Below, in pieces: positions 21,976 through 33,414 of a stretch of DNA of 64,000 nucleotides. The notes below the pieces were generated by a model. It saw nothing but the letters and a program-made list of their open reading frames with translations, was not told the DNA's origin and made no database searches. The translations under genes were made by a program, and so were the position numbers. Positions within the stretch are counted from its first letter, which is position 1; each line of letters begins with the position of its first letter. Source of the DNA: Acanthosepion lycidas (taxonomy: Eukaryota; Mollusca; Cephalopoda; Sepiida; Sepiidae); the NCBI GenBank assembly GCA_963932145.1, contig OZ010573.1:21710191-21774190 (forward strand). The letters are read 5' to 3'.

Positions 21976-23660
21976 ATTGTTTCAATTATTCTCATTTAGA
22001 ATTTCTCATCTTTATTGCATTTCTAATGAATTGCTCTCTCTCCACCCCTATCCTCTGCCATTACCCTCGCTTCTCCTAATTCTCCGCCCCTACGATACAC
22101 CAATTGCTGTCTCTCTCGGTCTTCACACCCTGATATTACCGCTTTCTGAACAGCCAACTTCTATTATCCGGCCCGCAATCGGCAGTTCCCGCCGCTACAA
22201 GTAACGTTTATATTTATCTTTTATCGATAACTATTAACGAAAGCCTCATTATCGATAATTCCTTAGCTATGCTGAACCACACGGCATTCATAATGTGAAA
22301 TATCTCTTGGCCTTAACGCACTGCATAAGGAAAATAATGAATCCAGTTTTATTAAATCGACTCTTGATTAATATAAAGCGCATGCGCGTATAGCTTTAAG
22401 AACAGTAATATAGTTACAGAAGACACATTACAATTATTAGGATATAGATATATTGAACAATAATAGGTGCCTGTTTGACGTTTGACGTTTGACGTGGTTG
22501 CTTATTTCACTCGGCACCAGTATTATTGCCCGTGTTATGGATCCTCTTCGTCCCGACTAGGACATGGAGTCGCAATCATATCCCGACACTGAATCCAGTC
22601 TGTTTCCTTGACCTGTATTTCATCCATTGAAACATTCTAGATGCAGGTGGTATAATGGCTAACGATCCAGAACAAGAAATATCCGAACACTGTAAGAATT
22701 CCGGCTGAGTTTGTTGTCAATACTCTTAACAATGTAAATAATGAAAAGAGTGTTGGACTGTATATTAGCGTTTAATTTCCCATATGTAAATTTATTTTGG
22801 ACAATTTCATCACAAACAAGGAAAAGACTTGAAGTGACCGGCGAATATTGACATGTAACTATATGGACATGTAACAAATGAAAAAGAATTTAAATGTTAA
22901 AGAAACTTCTGTTTTGCAAGAGATTTTCCGCGAGATACAAACCTTTTCTAAAGAGTTAAGAGAAATAGTTCAAATGTTTCAGACACACGATTAGGCTTTA
23001 GGTCAGGTAAGGTAACTTAACGACATATTAAAACTTGGAGAGGAGATGGGCACCGACAAGCTATCTGAAAAACCTTTGAAAGAATCATGAAAAAGAAGAA
23101 TAAATAATAATAAAAAAAAACAACACCGGATGGAAAGATTAACCTAGAGGAACTTGTGTGTTTCTTCTGAGCTCAGATCCTAGACGATTAAAACAGTCGT
23201 GGGACTGATGATGATAATAACACGTGTCGAATTATCTAATATCTAATATAAGACTTATAGGAAAACTTTCACGAATAATAGGCTGGCAAAGGTCCAGTTT
23301 ACCATCGAATTAAAAAGATAAAACCGGAAATGATAGAGACCATGCAGCGTGGATTCTTATGTTCACCTACGAGACAGTGTTGTGTTTCTGGGACCATGTA
23401 AGATTTTTTTTTTTTTTTTAGTAATATCAAAGATTCTGAGGTCCCAATTTATTAGTAATGATTATATATTTGAAACTTTTTGTTGTAAATGATAAATGCA
23501 AGGTGTAAATGTAAGGTGTTTATTACATACATATTTGTCCATTTCATAATGTGTGACGTCATTTGTTTACATTTGGATAAACATCGAGGAGATATGAATG
23601 TACGAGAGAAAATTATGGAGAATTGTAGTTTAAAAACAGTAAAATCGACTTTGCTATCCG
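21976..23660. other. Unassigned DNA with a weak tRNA-like spot
   Basis: No gene. 'caggtggtataatggctaac' at ~22645 looks like a SINE A box, but no B box of good quality follows. A poly-T run lies at ~23406. Confidence 0.35.
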
Positions 23661-23663
23661 AAT

Positions 23664-23755
23664 CGCTTCTCTGTGGCTAAATCGGTAAAGCACGTCAAGT
23701 TATATGACGGTTCCGCATAGGATGCAGGTTCGATTCCTGTCGTAGGACGCATATT
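23664..23755 (+). other. Decayed tRNA or tRNA-like SINE head
   Basis: 'tggctaaatcggtaaagca' resembles a D-arm/A box, and 'gcaggttcgattcctgt' is a fully paired T-arm with a canonical B box. 'cgtcaagttatatgacg' folds as an anticodon arm but lacks the invariant T33. The acceptor arms do not pair, so a working tRNA is unlikely. Confidence 0.4.
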
Positions 23756-24714
23756 TTCTATGAAAATTTTTCGGATATTCAGGCCGGAAAATGTCGTTAA
23801 TACTGTTTATTATAAACAGAGCATTTACTTAAATATTTGTATCTATAAAAAGAACGTATAAACAAAAAATGCTATATATATATATTAGGGAAGATGTATA
23901 ATAAAATGATAAAATTTTCCGCGTGGTGAATTTTGTCCTTTATGATAACATCGGACTAAAATCCGATGTAGGTCTTAAGGACGTAACGAGTCACACGAAA
24001 ACATATTTTTTTCCTAAAATTATTCTTGATATACAAACATTTATATATCGTTTTGTGGTAATGAACTACATTATAAGTTTCTACTATTTAACTGGAGCAT
24101 CACGGGAATATAGCGGGTACAGTCTCATACCTGAGAATCATGCTTTTTGTGTTTTGTGTCAAACACCCAACAATGACTTCCAAGTGAACTCGTAAAACCT
24201 AACAGACTGTGATAATACAAATACCTACTACTGTAAATATAGTGAATGTCAGCTGAAACATTCATATTACATTCATCATTCAATCCTCCTTTGAGCAACG
24301 AAAGAATATATATATATATAATTTGCAAGACTAACATTCTTCTCTCATCTGTATGTCACTAATGTTTTGAAGCTTCCTGTACTGCCCGCGGCCCCCGATC
24401 AATTGTGACGGATAGAAGCCCTTAAAGTCACTGCTATCTGTCCATTTACCATTAAGTTACCCTTGCCCAACCCTACCTCCGCACCTGACACATTCCGATC
24501 GTTACGAAAGAAGGCAAAAAATGGTGGAAAGAAATTTAGAATATATCTCTGACATAGTATCTTTACGTTCTGTAACAATGAATCCTAGTCCCCCTGTCAA
24601 GGATGTCGTTGGGTGTAGCAGACCTTTGATTAAGCTCTTCTCTTTCAATTTCATAACAACCAAAGAGGCATCCTTTGTTTAGATGACTAGCGACATTGGG
24701 ATCCGAAGTTGTAT
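23756..24714. other. Unassigned DNA
   Basis: One 90-residue frame at 23923-24195 has no recognisable motif and is not supported as a gene. Confidence 0.4.
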
Positions 24715-25205
24715 TATAATAGAAAAGGAAGCATTTTAAAAGCTAAGCAGAGTACTAAGAAATAGAATGATTTCGCGAGAAACAAGTAAAAGCGTGCTAA
24801 ACTGCTATGTGATATCCCGTATAGCATTGAGTGCTGCACAAACTCCTCAAAGATAAAGAGAAGACTACAGAAGGATGTTGAGGATACGATGGACCGAATA
24901 TGTAACGATGAAGTTTTTGAGAAAATAGAAACAAAAAGGAAATTAATACTTGATATGAGGAAGAGACAGTTGAGGTTCATGGAGTATATAATAAGGAAGG
25001 AAGGCTTGGAAAATCTGAAACTCACAGGACAGATTGGAGGCAAGAGGGACAGAAGAAAACAACGCATGACATATTTAGTGACCTTGAATAAATGAATGAC
25101 AGAAAAGGGCTTAGGAGAAATAACAGAAAGACAAGATTAAGAGTTACAAGGGGGGAAGTTGTGGAGAGCCATGATCTCGTACACCCTGAGGAGACACGGC
25201 ACATA
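24715..25205 (+). mobile_element. LINE-B C-terminal region
   Basis: Plus strand: a block ending in MDRICNDEVFEKIETKRKLI, then LDMRKRQLRFMEYIIRKEGL, ENLKLTGQIGGKRDRRKQRM, TYLVTLNK and a stop, then LWRAMISYTLRRHGT after a frame change. This is the RT C-terminal tail typical of endonuclease/RT LINEs. Copies at 51784-52018 and 51106-51294 (minus) match closely. Two stops and one frameshift inactivate it. Confidence 0.8.
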
Positions 25206-25554
25206 TAGAACAAAAAGATGGGGTAAAGTGCAGGAAGATTTTGATTCATAGTCTTTTTTTAAGAAATTTAAGAAATATATGAAATGCAATATTATTTTTA
25301 ATTATTTTTCCTCTAGGGACTAGTGTGCCCATAATGATTGTAATTAAACTGATAACATAGGTATACATAGTAGTGAGAAGAATAATCTTGAAAAAAAAAA
25401 CCCAACTATCTTTACCAGGTGTTCCAAATGAATAACTTGAGATTATCTTCTTCAAAGCAGAAACCACGAACTGGAAATACAATGAGATGATACATATAGA
25501 TCAATCATAAAATTCAGTATGTGGGATTATATATTCTAAACAAGTCAAAATCTT
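25206..25554. other. Unassigned DNA
   Basis: No feature recognised. Confidence 0.4.
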
Positions 25555-25750
25555 CGGTGTATGGTGATTTTCTAAGCGTAGCCGAAAGTATGGGGTCATT
25601 CAGTGCGCATCGTACTCACTATACAGTCATAACTGATCCAACGAGACAAATGCCTAAAATGATTTTCTAAGCTTAAATGTAGCACCCAGTGAATATCGAA
25701 TTCACTACTCAGATGTAATTAATCTAGCGAGACAAGCTTGCATTACACTT
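25555..25750 (-). mobile_element. Two partial SINE-1 copies in tandem
   Basis: The reverse complement of 25670-25748 reads 'aagcttgtctcgct...attcactgggtgct', and that of 25560-25665 reads '...tgtctcgttgg...gtgagtacgat...ctttcggc'. Both align to the SINE-1 head at 61125-61210. The pair is head-to-tail and diverged. Confidence 0.6.
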
Positions 25751-27035
25751 CAAAATGCTCACTCCCCGCCAAGCATCCTCAGTGTATGGATTAGACATAT
25801 CCAATTTAGTATATGAGATAATGAAATTAAACACAGGACAGGCAGCTCTAAGGGTAGTTATGTCCAACACCGCAAGGTACTATAAAAGCAAAAACGTTAA
25901 AGAACAGTTCAAATCCTGTTCTTTCATAACCTCGACTCTTATATGAATATCGTCCATGGCGTCCAAATCGCTCAGAGATGTCTAAACCATCAGATCTATA
26001 CAACCCTTTTTTCAATGAAAAATAGCTTCATGTGAACGATCCTTGTAGGTTTAAAGAGGAATGTTCTATGTCGGATCTCGTAGACTGATGTTATTGATTC
26101 ACAAAGAACGTTACCAAATAACAGAAACCACATCACTTGAGAACGTTCAGCAGCTACAATGGTTAGTACATGTAACTTGAGGAGAAAATAATGACATAAT
26201 CAAGATATTAACTTTCCACACTGTCTTAAGCAAAAAGTTAGGAAGGAAACATCTACCAATACTAAAAAGAGCCGTAACAGTTGACACCCGATTTTCTCGA
26301 TAAACTCTTTGAAGAGAAAAATATTATGAATGTCAACTGAGAGTAATGCTAATTGTTTGACCAATAAATGCTGAATCTTAAGAGGGGACAACTAATCTCA
26401 CCATTATTATGAAAAGTAATAGGGGATAATAGTATAAAAATTATAATTTATAAATTCAATTTTCTGATGTTAAAGTTTTACAAAAAAATGATGACTGAAA
26501 TTGTTTAAGTAGTTCTGCTACAAAGAATAAATTTTGACGCTTGATGTTTATAGTATTTAACTATAAACATTAAGAGAGTCAAAATTTATTCTTTTCGGAA
26601 TTTCGTGATTAAGATATAAAAATATTTTTACCATGATTTTCAAAAAAATCTAAATTAATTTCATTCATTTGTGAATAAATTCTGAAAGTTTCATTAAAAT
26701 CCGGCAGTTATTTGATTTTGTCAGAATTTCCAAATTAATGTGTTTTTCAGGGAAAAAAAAAAGGCGCTAGAATTTCCTGTACAGGGTAACCGTCATTAGA
26801 TCTGATGTGATTTAGAGCTCTCAACCATGAAGTGCGTCGATTGGTCAAGTTTAAGTAATAAAATCTGTCGGATTAATAAATAAAAAAAATCCATCCCTTT
26901 CATAAGAAATTGCTTTGTTTACGTTACAGATATATCTATTTTGGGAGTCAGAAAAAATCTTTTTTTAAAGTTGAATAGTGCATTCAACTTTGCTTTATTA
27001 TCAATGAACTCCGTGGCCCAGAGGTCAAAACATCG
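25751..27035. other. Unassigned DNA
   Basis: No gene. A foldback at 26522-26594 is listed separately. A GC-poor stretch follows. Confidence 0.4.
26522..26594. repeat. Imperfect foldback, ~73 bp
   Basis: 'aaagaataaattttgac' and 'tgtttatag' on the left pair with 'ctataaaca' and 'gtcaaaatttattcttt' on the right around an 8-nt loop. Arms differ by a short indel. No TA duplication is obvious. Confidence 0.6.

Positions 27036-27096
<61 letters not shown>
27036..27096. repeat. (TA)n microsatellite
   Basis: Pure TA. Confidence 0.95.
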
Positions 27097-27098
<2 letters not shown>

Positions 27099-28116
27099 AT
27101 GCGATGAGAACGAAAGTAATATATAAATTCCAACATTCACGGCATTAATCCAAAAGTGAGCTCGATACTGATAGTAGAGCGATAATTATTTATTTATTAT
27201 AATTTTATCATATAGACAAAACCATTTTACTTACTGCAAAGATGCAACTTTGTTTCAGCGCATTTCAACTGCACTTCGACGGGTAAGAATCGAAAATGGT
27301 TATGAAAAATCTTGCTTGTAGACAAGCCGTTTGTGAAACGACACTTCCTTTTTTCCGTTTGTTTGAGAAGAAAAATATACATAAAATATAAGTGAGTGGA
27401 ACAATAGTGCTTGTTGATAGCAGTTTGGTGAAGAATGGATTGGGTGTTTAATGTTGACTGGTTTGTCGAAATTTTTTTTCTCGCGATAATGAATTTGGGC
27501 AGAAGTTGTTTTCAGCCATTTAAACTTTCCCACTTTAAAGCTATACGTAACCAAACACATCTATGCATGTTTTGCCGTCGTTAAATTTTTTTGAAAAAAA
27601 ATATTTGATATATTACAATGATTAAGTCGGAAGTGTAGGTGAGTTGCCATAACGACAGAAACTAATTGATTTTTTATCATTTTTGTATACTTTCTTAAGT
27701 TCTAAACTTTTTCATCTGAAATATAATTATCTCAAATAACATTTATTAGACATTTTTCTATGGTTTATTAGTTATGTTGTCTTTGGATTCAGTTGTAGAT
27801 AGCGTAGTAGGAATCTGCTTTCATACCTGTATTTAGAAATGAATTTTGTGCTGTTTATGCAGTTCTGGCATAAAACTACCAGTAGCCATGCAGTTTATTT
27901 TCTGTGTCTACGTTACTATTCTCTCATAAATATAGCAAAACTTTAAATAATATAATTTTATACACGCAAAAACAAACGAACCTATATATATATAGTGTCC
28001 CAAGAAATATAGTGGTATACATGTTATCCCAAGAAATCTGCTCACCTTTTGACTTTGTTGTCACTTTGGATATTTATAAATATGCATTTTACTTTATTTA
28101 ATTTAATATTAGATTT
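27097..28116. other. Unassigned AT-rich DNA
   Basis: No feature recognised. Confidence 0.4.
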
Positions 28117-28215
28117 AATCTGTTAATCTTCTTTGTAAGTCAATGGATTAATATTTCTTAATTTTTATCATTTATCTTGTTTGCAAGTCAATAAACACTG
28201 CATTTACCGTCATTA
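28117..28215 (-). repeat. Short dispersed repeat shared with 4300-4690
   Basis: 'ttaatcttctttgtaagtca' and 'atcttgtttgcaagtcaata' are the reverse complements of the two bounding motifs at 4653 and 4310. Here they lie ~56 bp apart instead of ~345 bp. Confidence 0.45.
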
Positions 28216-28281
28216 AAAAGTAAGAGCATTTTAGGGGACACTGTAGTCTAACAATCGTTTAAAATGTGAAACTTCTCCTAA

Positions 28282-28283
28282 CG

Positions 28284-28328
<45 letters not shown>
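28282..28328. repeat. (CTAT)n microsatellite
   Basis: Pure tetranucleotide. Confidence 0.95.
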
Positions 28329-28340
28329 GTGTGTCTAATA

Positions 28341-28442
28341 TTAGGGTGGTGCAAAAATAATGACGTAATAATGTCGTTTTTTGACGTTAAAAAATACGTC
28401 AAAAAACGACATTATTACGTCATTATTTTTGCACCAACCTAA
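28341..28442. mobile_element. MADE1-like palindromic mariner MITE, copy 3 (102 bp)
   Basis: Begins TTAGGGTGGTGC (one change from consensus) and ends GCACCAACCTAA, with TA on both sides. Arms carry the same extra GACGTAATAAT segment as copy 2, and the loop orientation is opposite to copy 2. Confidence 0.9.
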
Positions 28443-29275
28443 TAACATGCAAATAACTGCTACTCATTAGTCGAATATATGGTTCATTCATGTCGATTTT
28501 ATGAGAAATATTAACCTTCCATTTTCCCAAATTCTCCATTTTTTATTCTTTAATAGTTTCGTCTATTTCTTATGCAGCGGCCAGTCTATTCACCTTTAAA
28601 AAGTTATTTCTTAAGTCGAACACAGAAAACTCAGTGGCGATTAAACTTTCTGCACAAGTGAACTGACCTGCGTGAAGAAACTTGTTAGCCATCACACAGC
28701 ATCGTGCGTCTGTCTTGCCATTTTTCACTTTTTCCCGCTATTGTCTGGTCTCTTTCTGTCAACCACCAAAGCTTTTTTAATTAACCTGAAGTTCAAGCGT
28801 AATTTTATTTGCTTTCATCAACCAAACTTTTTTTTTAATAACCCGTGATTAGCTTTCATTTTTAATTAAAATGCTTTTCGCTTTGTCTGGATCGATTTTA
28901 GACAGGTAAACATTCGTGAACCGCAATAAATGGAAATAGTGTATCGATCGAAATCCAATAAGTATGGTGGACATCGATCTGAGCCAATTATCCCTTAGTT
29001 GGGGGCACAGATCAACAAACCTGCTATACGCATTTAAATTTAATTTAATAAAACAAGTTTCTTGCTTTGATAGTTCAGGGATATTCATCGAGTTTCTCCA
29101 TCGAACTGGACTGAGAATAATCATATAATGAAACGTAAACGTTTTGCTTCTGGGCTATGGAGAAATGAGAACTTAGCTAATGGTTTCGAACAAAATCATT
29201 GGATTGGAAGTCACAAAATCCAAAGAATTCATATGTGAGGCGCCATGGGAAAAACATGTCTATATGAACACTTAA
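28443..29275. other. Unassigned DNA
   Basis: No feature recognised; one 91-residue minus frame has no motif. Confidence 0.4.
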
Positions 29276-29496
29276 TAATAATAATAATAATTGGGTATCA
29301 TGATGAGTATATTTGACTTTAATAATAATAATAATAATAATAATAATCATTGGGCCTCAGCTACACATCTGTGCTGGTTTTATCAAAATGTATTACCAAT
29401 CACGAACATTTGATGCATGTACCTTGTATAATCTTATCAGATTGGATATCATGATGAGTATATTTGACTTTAATAATAATAATAATAATAATAAGG
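29276..29496. repeat. (AAT)n tracts with duplicated 35-bp spacer
   Basis: 'atcatgatgagtatatttga' plus 'ctttaataat' occurs at ~29299 and ~29448, each time next to an AAT tract, so the tract and its neighbour were copied together. Confidence 0.75.
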
Positions 29497-29504
29497 TGCT
29501 TCCT

Positions 29505-29880
29505 TATTGATATGGCAGTCCCTGCAGACTGCAATGTATCTTTGAAGCTATCAAAATACAAAGACCTTGAAATCGAAATCTAAAAATGTGGCACATGGGA
29601 ACATCAACAATCCCTGTTGTAGTTGGAGCCCTAGGATTGGTTGGAGAAGATTCCAGTAGACTAATAGAAGGGATTCCTGGAAGTCCATGCCTTAAAGAAT
29701 TACAAAAAAATTGTTCTTACGAGTACAGCCCACACCTTACGAAGGGCTTTATCTATGTAAAATATGTTTGTGTGTGTGTGTTTAATTGGTTAGAGGAAAA
29801 TGTCATGATGATATTACTAACCTTAGGTCTCTGGAGGGGGACCCGGAAAGAAATGTGTACACACCAGAAATCAAAGGAAA
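29505..29880 (+). mobile_element. LINE-R C-terminal fragment, copy 3
   Basis: Plus strand: LKLSKYKDLEIEI, a stop, then TSTIPVVVGALGLVGEDSSR and IEGIPGSPCLKELQK, followed by a frameshifted 'YSPHLTKG' tail. Relatives continue TAHILRKALSM here. The 3' non-coding block 'gggacccggaaagaaatgtg' matches the copies at 1.8 and 2.1 kb in reverse. Ends in an AAT tract. Confidence 0.7.
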
Positions 29881-29934
29881 TAAAATAATAATAATAATAA
29901 TAATATAAAATCCATACCCATCGGTGATTAATTA

Positions 29935-30305
29935 GTGCAGGGTTAAAAGCAGAAACTGAAGGTTTTATTCTTGCTGCACAGAACCATTGCTTGTTAACTA
30001 GAAATTACCAAGCACACACACTGAAAAAATTAGCCAGAAATGCAGATTCTTTGATAAATGTCCAGAAATAATTCACCATCTTATGCCAGGATGCACTGTG
30101 TTAGCAGCCACTGAATAAAAAACTCGGCATGATAGAATGGGCCAATATCTTCATTGGGAAATATGCAACTTTTACGCGAAGGAAACTGCAACTGGTGTAA
30201 ACTGTTTATCGAGATATGACCTGTTATGGGTCTTTACAATGCACACAGACAGAACAATCAAAGCTTATCTCCCAGATATCGTTATCAAAGACCACAAAAA
30301 CAGAA
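29935..30305 (+). mobile_element. LINE-R restriction-like endonuclease region
   Basis: Frames spell ETEGFILAAQNHCLLTRNYQ, a zinc-knuckle-region remnant, MGQYLHWEICNFYAKETATG, LWVFTMHTDRTIKAYLPDIV and IKDHKNRT. In relatives these precede the C-terminal SKYKxLEIEI block. Several stops occur before 30137. SINE-3 interrupts the element directly after IKDHKNRT, and its C-terminus resumes at ~30648. Confidence 0.65.
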
Positions 30306-30648
30306 CTCCCACTCTTTGGGTCCTGTCACTGGATCTAACCAACGCCTTTATCCACTGTGTATTGAGTCCTTGTGAGTTCAATACCCGGCTAAGGCAGTGG
30401 AGAACATTCAGAGGGAAATTAACAGGCAGGAGATAACTGATAACTGACATCCATCAAACATGGCACGTGGAACTAGAACAGTCTACCTCAGTGAGCGAAA
30501 TAAAAGGTTCAGTTCGATATTCCAAACACCTGAAGAAGGCCGGAGCGTACAACGGCCGAAACGTTGTAATAAATATGGCGACAAAGATGAGGACGATAGT
30601 CCGAATAATATAAATAATGTACATAATACTTCATCTCAGAAATATAAA
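30306..30648 (+). mobile_element. SINE-3 inserted in LINE-R, with inverted 5' segment
   Basis: Bases 30365-30640 match the minus-strand copy at 42040-42305: B-box region 'gtgagttcaatacccggc', 'aggagataactgataactga', the CTGAAGA...GAAAC motif at 30530-30562 and an A/T-rich end. The first ~52 bp (30308-30358) match the A-box half of the 42-kb copy only in reverse complement. A 5' inversion of this kind is the known signature of twin priming during LINE-driven insertion. The insertion replaced a short stretch of LINE-R between IKDHKNRT and LQKLSKYKYLEVEI. Confidence 0.65.
30530..30562 (+). other. Hammerhead-core-like motif, copy A
   Basis: CTGAAGA (30530-30536), one unpaired A, a perfect 5-bp stem GGCCG/CGGCC (30538-30542 with 30553-30557) and GAAAC (30558-30562). 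CUGANGA-stem II-GAAA is the conserved hammerhead ribozyme core. The extra A and the lack of an obvious stem III with cleavage triplet are departures from it. Confidence 0.35.
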
Positions 30649-30960
30649 CAGACCTTTGAAGATCTTCAAAAACTATCAAAATACAAGTATCTTGAAGTGG
30701 AAATCTAAATTATGTGGCACATGAGGACATCAATAATTCCAGTTGTAGTTGGATCCCTCTGATTAATTGGAAAATAGTCCGATTTATTCCCGGTAACCCA
30801 TGCCTTAAAGAAATACGAAAAATATACTCACAAGTAAAGCTCACATATTACGAAAAGCTTAATTTATGTAAAATGTCTGTTATAGTTCATGAAGATGTCA
30901 TGAAAACATTTCTGACCTTAGGTCTCTGGTTGGGACCCGGAAACAAATGAGTAGACAACA
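30648..30960 (+). mobile_element. LINE-R C-terminal fragment, copy 4
   Basis: LQKLSKYKYLEVEI, a stop, then a shifted HEDINNSSCSWIP (relatives: RTSIIPVVVGS), FIPGNPCLKEIRKIYSQVKL, and the same 3' block 'gggacccggaaacaaatgag'. It is the continuation of the element at 29935-30305 across the SINE-3 insertion. Confidence 0.65.
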
Positions 30961-30965
30961 GAAAC

Positions 30966-31014
30966 CCTAATAATAATAATAATAATAATTATAATAATAA
31001 TAATAATAATAAAA
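30966..31014. repeat. (AAT)n microsatellite
   Basis: AAT trinucleotide with one interruption; probably the LINE-R tail. Confidence 0.9.
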
Positions 31015-31274
31015 CTGTGAGAGAATACTCAAGATTAGCTCAGAATGAGTATAAAAGATGAAGTCATGATCAAATTACCAAAATCATTAATTTTATTTTT
31101 GTGAGAGGTGGTCTTTTCTGAGAGAAAAAAATATGGTATAGTCACCAACCTTAAAAAGTTCTGACGTTAGATTTGTGGAATCTTTCAATACAAATAGATA
31201 AGAAGTTAGCGCGCAACAAAATGTATATATTGGTGGAAGATAAAATAAAAAAAGTTATTAATTCTTGATCCTTT

Positions 31275-31690
31275 CTATATCTCTGAGATGAGGTGTTATG
31301 ATTACTTGCATTATTTACATTATTCGGGCCGTTATTCTCATCTTCATTGCCATATTCGCAACGTTTCGGTCGTTGTACGCTCCGGCCTTCTTCAGATGAT
31401 TGGAAATTCGACTGGGTAGCTCCTGACCAAATATGACAACAGTACTCTATTTTTGGCCTGATCTAGCTCTTGTAAAGGTAGAGGATAGCATAAGGAGTCA
31501 GGTACTTAAGGGATCGGTACATGGAGCTGCATCTTTAGCGATGGATCGTATGTGCGATTTCCATTTGAAGTCTGGTGTGAGTTTGAGGCCCAATAGATTC
31601 CCAAGGCACGGAGCCTCCTCAAGGGGTCATCCGCTCATAGTGACTGGTGGCAGTTGTTTATATAACTTTACCTACGAACTAAGTCAAAAA
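31275..31690 (-). mobile_element. LINE RT-thumb fragment joined to SINE-3-like tail
   Basis: The minus strand from ~31690 reads GLKLTPDFKWKSHIRSIA, then LYKS-stop-IRPKIEYCCHIWSGAT, a jockey/CR1-type RT connection region. At ~31398 it passes straight into the SINE-3 3' half (SSEEGRSVQRPK on the minus strand, with the CTGAAGA motif at 31363-31395). The junction may be a chimera, or it may show that this LINE and SINE-3 share a 3' tail. Confidence 0.6.
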
Positions 31691-32089
31691 ATAAACTCTT
31701 AGACCTTCTCGTACAATAGAGTAACAACACTTTCACCACCCCATTGTATAAAAAAAAACCCCACTAGCAGAAACTCTTGCCACCTTAATTTTAAGAGTTA
31801 GTGCCCACTTAGATACAAAATACCAGCGATAAAATTACCTAAAGAGAGTACACGAGAATTCATTCTTTCGTCTACGTTTTGTTATGGGGTCCTCCCCTTT
31901 TTCATATAAATGGACTCGACCAAAGTGTTACTGGGACTGCTGCCGTTAAATACCCACAGTCAGTCAGAATATACAGACGGAGATAGAGATTGTGATTGAG
32001 TTGGAGGTAGAGTAATAGTGTGAGTTAACCGCTTGTAGAAGTCAGTTACAAGCACGTAGACTCTAAGGAAGTCCTACTTCGAGACTGTA
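31691..32089. other. Unassigned DNA, possible decayed LTR
   Basis: 'tgttatggggtcc' at ~31877 and 'tcatataaatgg' shortly after resemble an LTR start and TATA box, but no matching end was found. Confidence 0.25.
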
Positions 32090-32091
32090 TA

Positions 32092-32273
32092 CAGTGTAAC
32101 CCGGATATAAGAGAGTTGTCTGGACCGGAGAAGACTCTTATATCCGGGTTTCTCTTATATCCGGGTTTGGTCTATTTTGTTTAGGTAAGTATGGCTCTAA
32201 TTTGGGACCAGAGAAAATATCTCTTATATCCGGGTTTCTCTCATATCAGGGTCTCTTATATCCGGGTTCCACT
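32092..32273. mobile_element. MITE with CCCGGATATAAGAG inverted ends
   Basis: Starts CAGTGTAACCCGGATATAAG after TA, and the right end 'cttatatccgggttccac' followed by TA is its near-exact complement. Four further copies of 'tatatccgggtt' or a one-base variant lie inside. CAGTG-type ends with TA duplication fit a pogo/Tigger-like non-autonomous element, which is inference. Confidence 0.65.
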
Positions 32274-32394
32274 ATATATATTATTATTACGACTAACCGC
32301 GTTCCTGGATTTACTAACAGAATTAGCCTTTGTATTATTGTGTAAATACATTTAATTTCTTATCTTTATTTCTTGCGTTTGTCATTCATTGGAG

Positions 32395-32915
32395 ACCGAA
32401 TTTCATCTCGGAATCCACAACACTTTTTCTTCAAGATCTCAACAATGCAAGACAGACATTAGTTAATAATGGTTTTCCTAACTACCTCATCGACTACCAG
32501 ATTAGACTATTTCTTCCCAAGGTAAATAATAACGATACTGTACACACAGACAAAAACAAAAACATAAACAATACATCTACAAGAGCTAAATGCACATCAA
32601 CTATAAGCAAGATGAATCTTCACTTAGAAATATCATAAAGATATACACTATCCCAGTTGACCTAAACACAAAAATAATTTAATTATCTATTACAAAAAAA
32701 AAAAAAATTAAAAAGCTAACTTTATCCTCAAAAATAAAAGTACACCTGCAAAATCAAAACTACAAATAACCGATATTATTTATGAGTTCAAGTGTCCCTT
32801 AAGGAACTGTGTTCCTGATCAAACCAAACTCATAATTACATCGCTCACACGATTGTATGCCTATCCAGACGACTTACGTTACACCTATCCGACACAGCTC
32901 CATTAGACTTGCACT
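32395..32915 (+). pseudogene. Penelope-like element linker/endonuclease remnant
   Basis: NARQTLVNNGFPNYLIDYQI matches the end of PLE RTs. After ~200 bp of decay, KSKLQITDIIYEFKCPLRNC (32745-32805) matches the start of a PLE GIY-YIG domain, followed by LTRLYAYPDD and a truncated end. Frames differ between blocks and the YIG motif itself is not found. Confidence 0.55.
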
Positions 32916-33093
32916 ATGAAGAGATTTATCGAAATGCTTCACTCAAAATAATGTACAAATTAATGATACAGAGGTATAAAAAGAGAAAAATCTATCTATT
33001 TATCTATCTATCTAGTCGTATATTTTTAATTGAGCACTATTTTTATCTAATACGAAGAAAAATAATGATTTCTGCTCCGCTACATTTAGTACA

Positions 33094-33096
33094 TTG

Positions 33097-33166
<70 letters not shown>

Positions 33167-33167
33167 T
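33094..33167. repeat. (TA)n microsatellite
   Basis: Pure TA. Confidence 0.95.
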
Positions 33168-33414
33168 TGTTTTTATCGGGAAAGTTGAAATTAATATTTT
33201 CTCAAACACTCAGGCAGCACCTATTTTTCAGGAGGTGGTTTGGATCGTTACTCGACGGCTGGGGTGTCCCCAAAGGGCGGAGTGCCAAAAGGGCACGAGT
33301 AATTTTTTCACGGTATTGCCGGCAAAGACACTTTAAATCTTGAACTTGTGTACATTCGGTAGCGACGTGGATGCACTGAAAATATATATACACTTCAGAC
33401 ACACACACATATAT

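Noticed and set aside
23664..23755. Functional tRNA gene
   Set aside because: The T-arm is good, but the acceptor stem does not pair and T33 is absent.
31877..32382. Second LTR starting TGTTATGGGG with a MITE inside
   Set aside because: A TATA-like box is present, but no matching CCATAACA end and no target duplication could be found.
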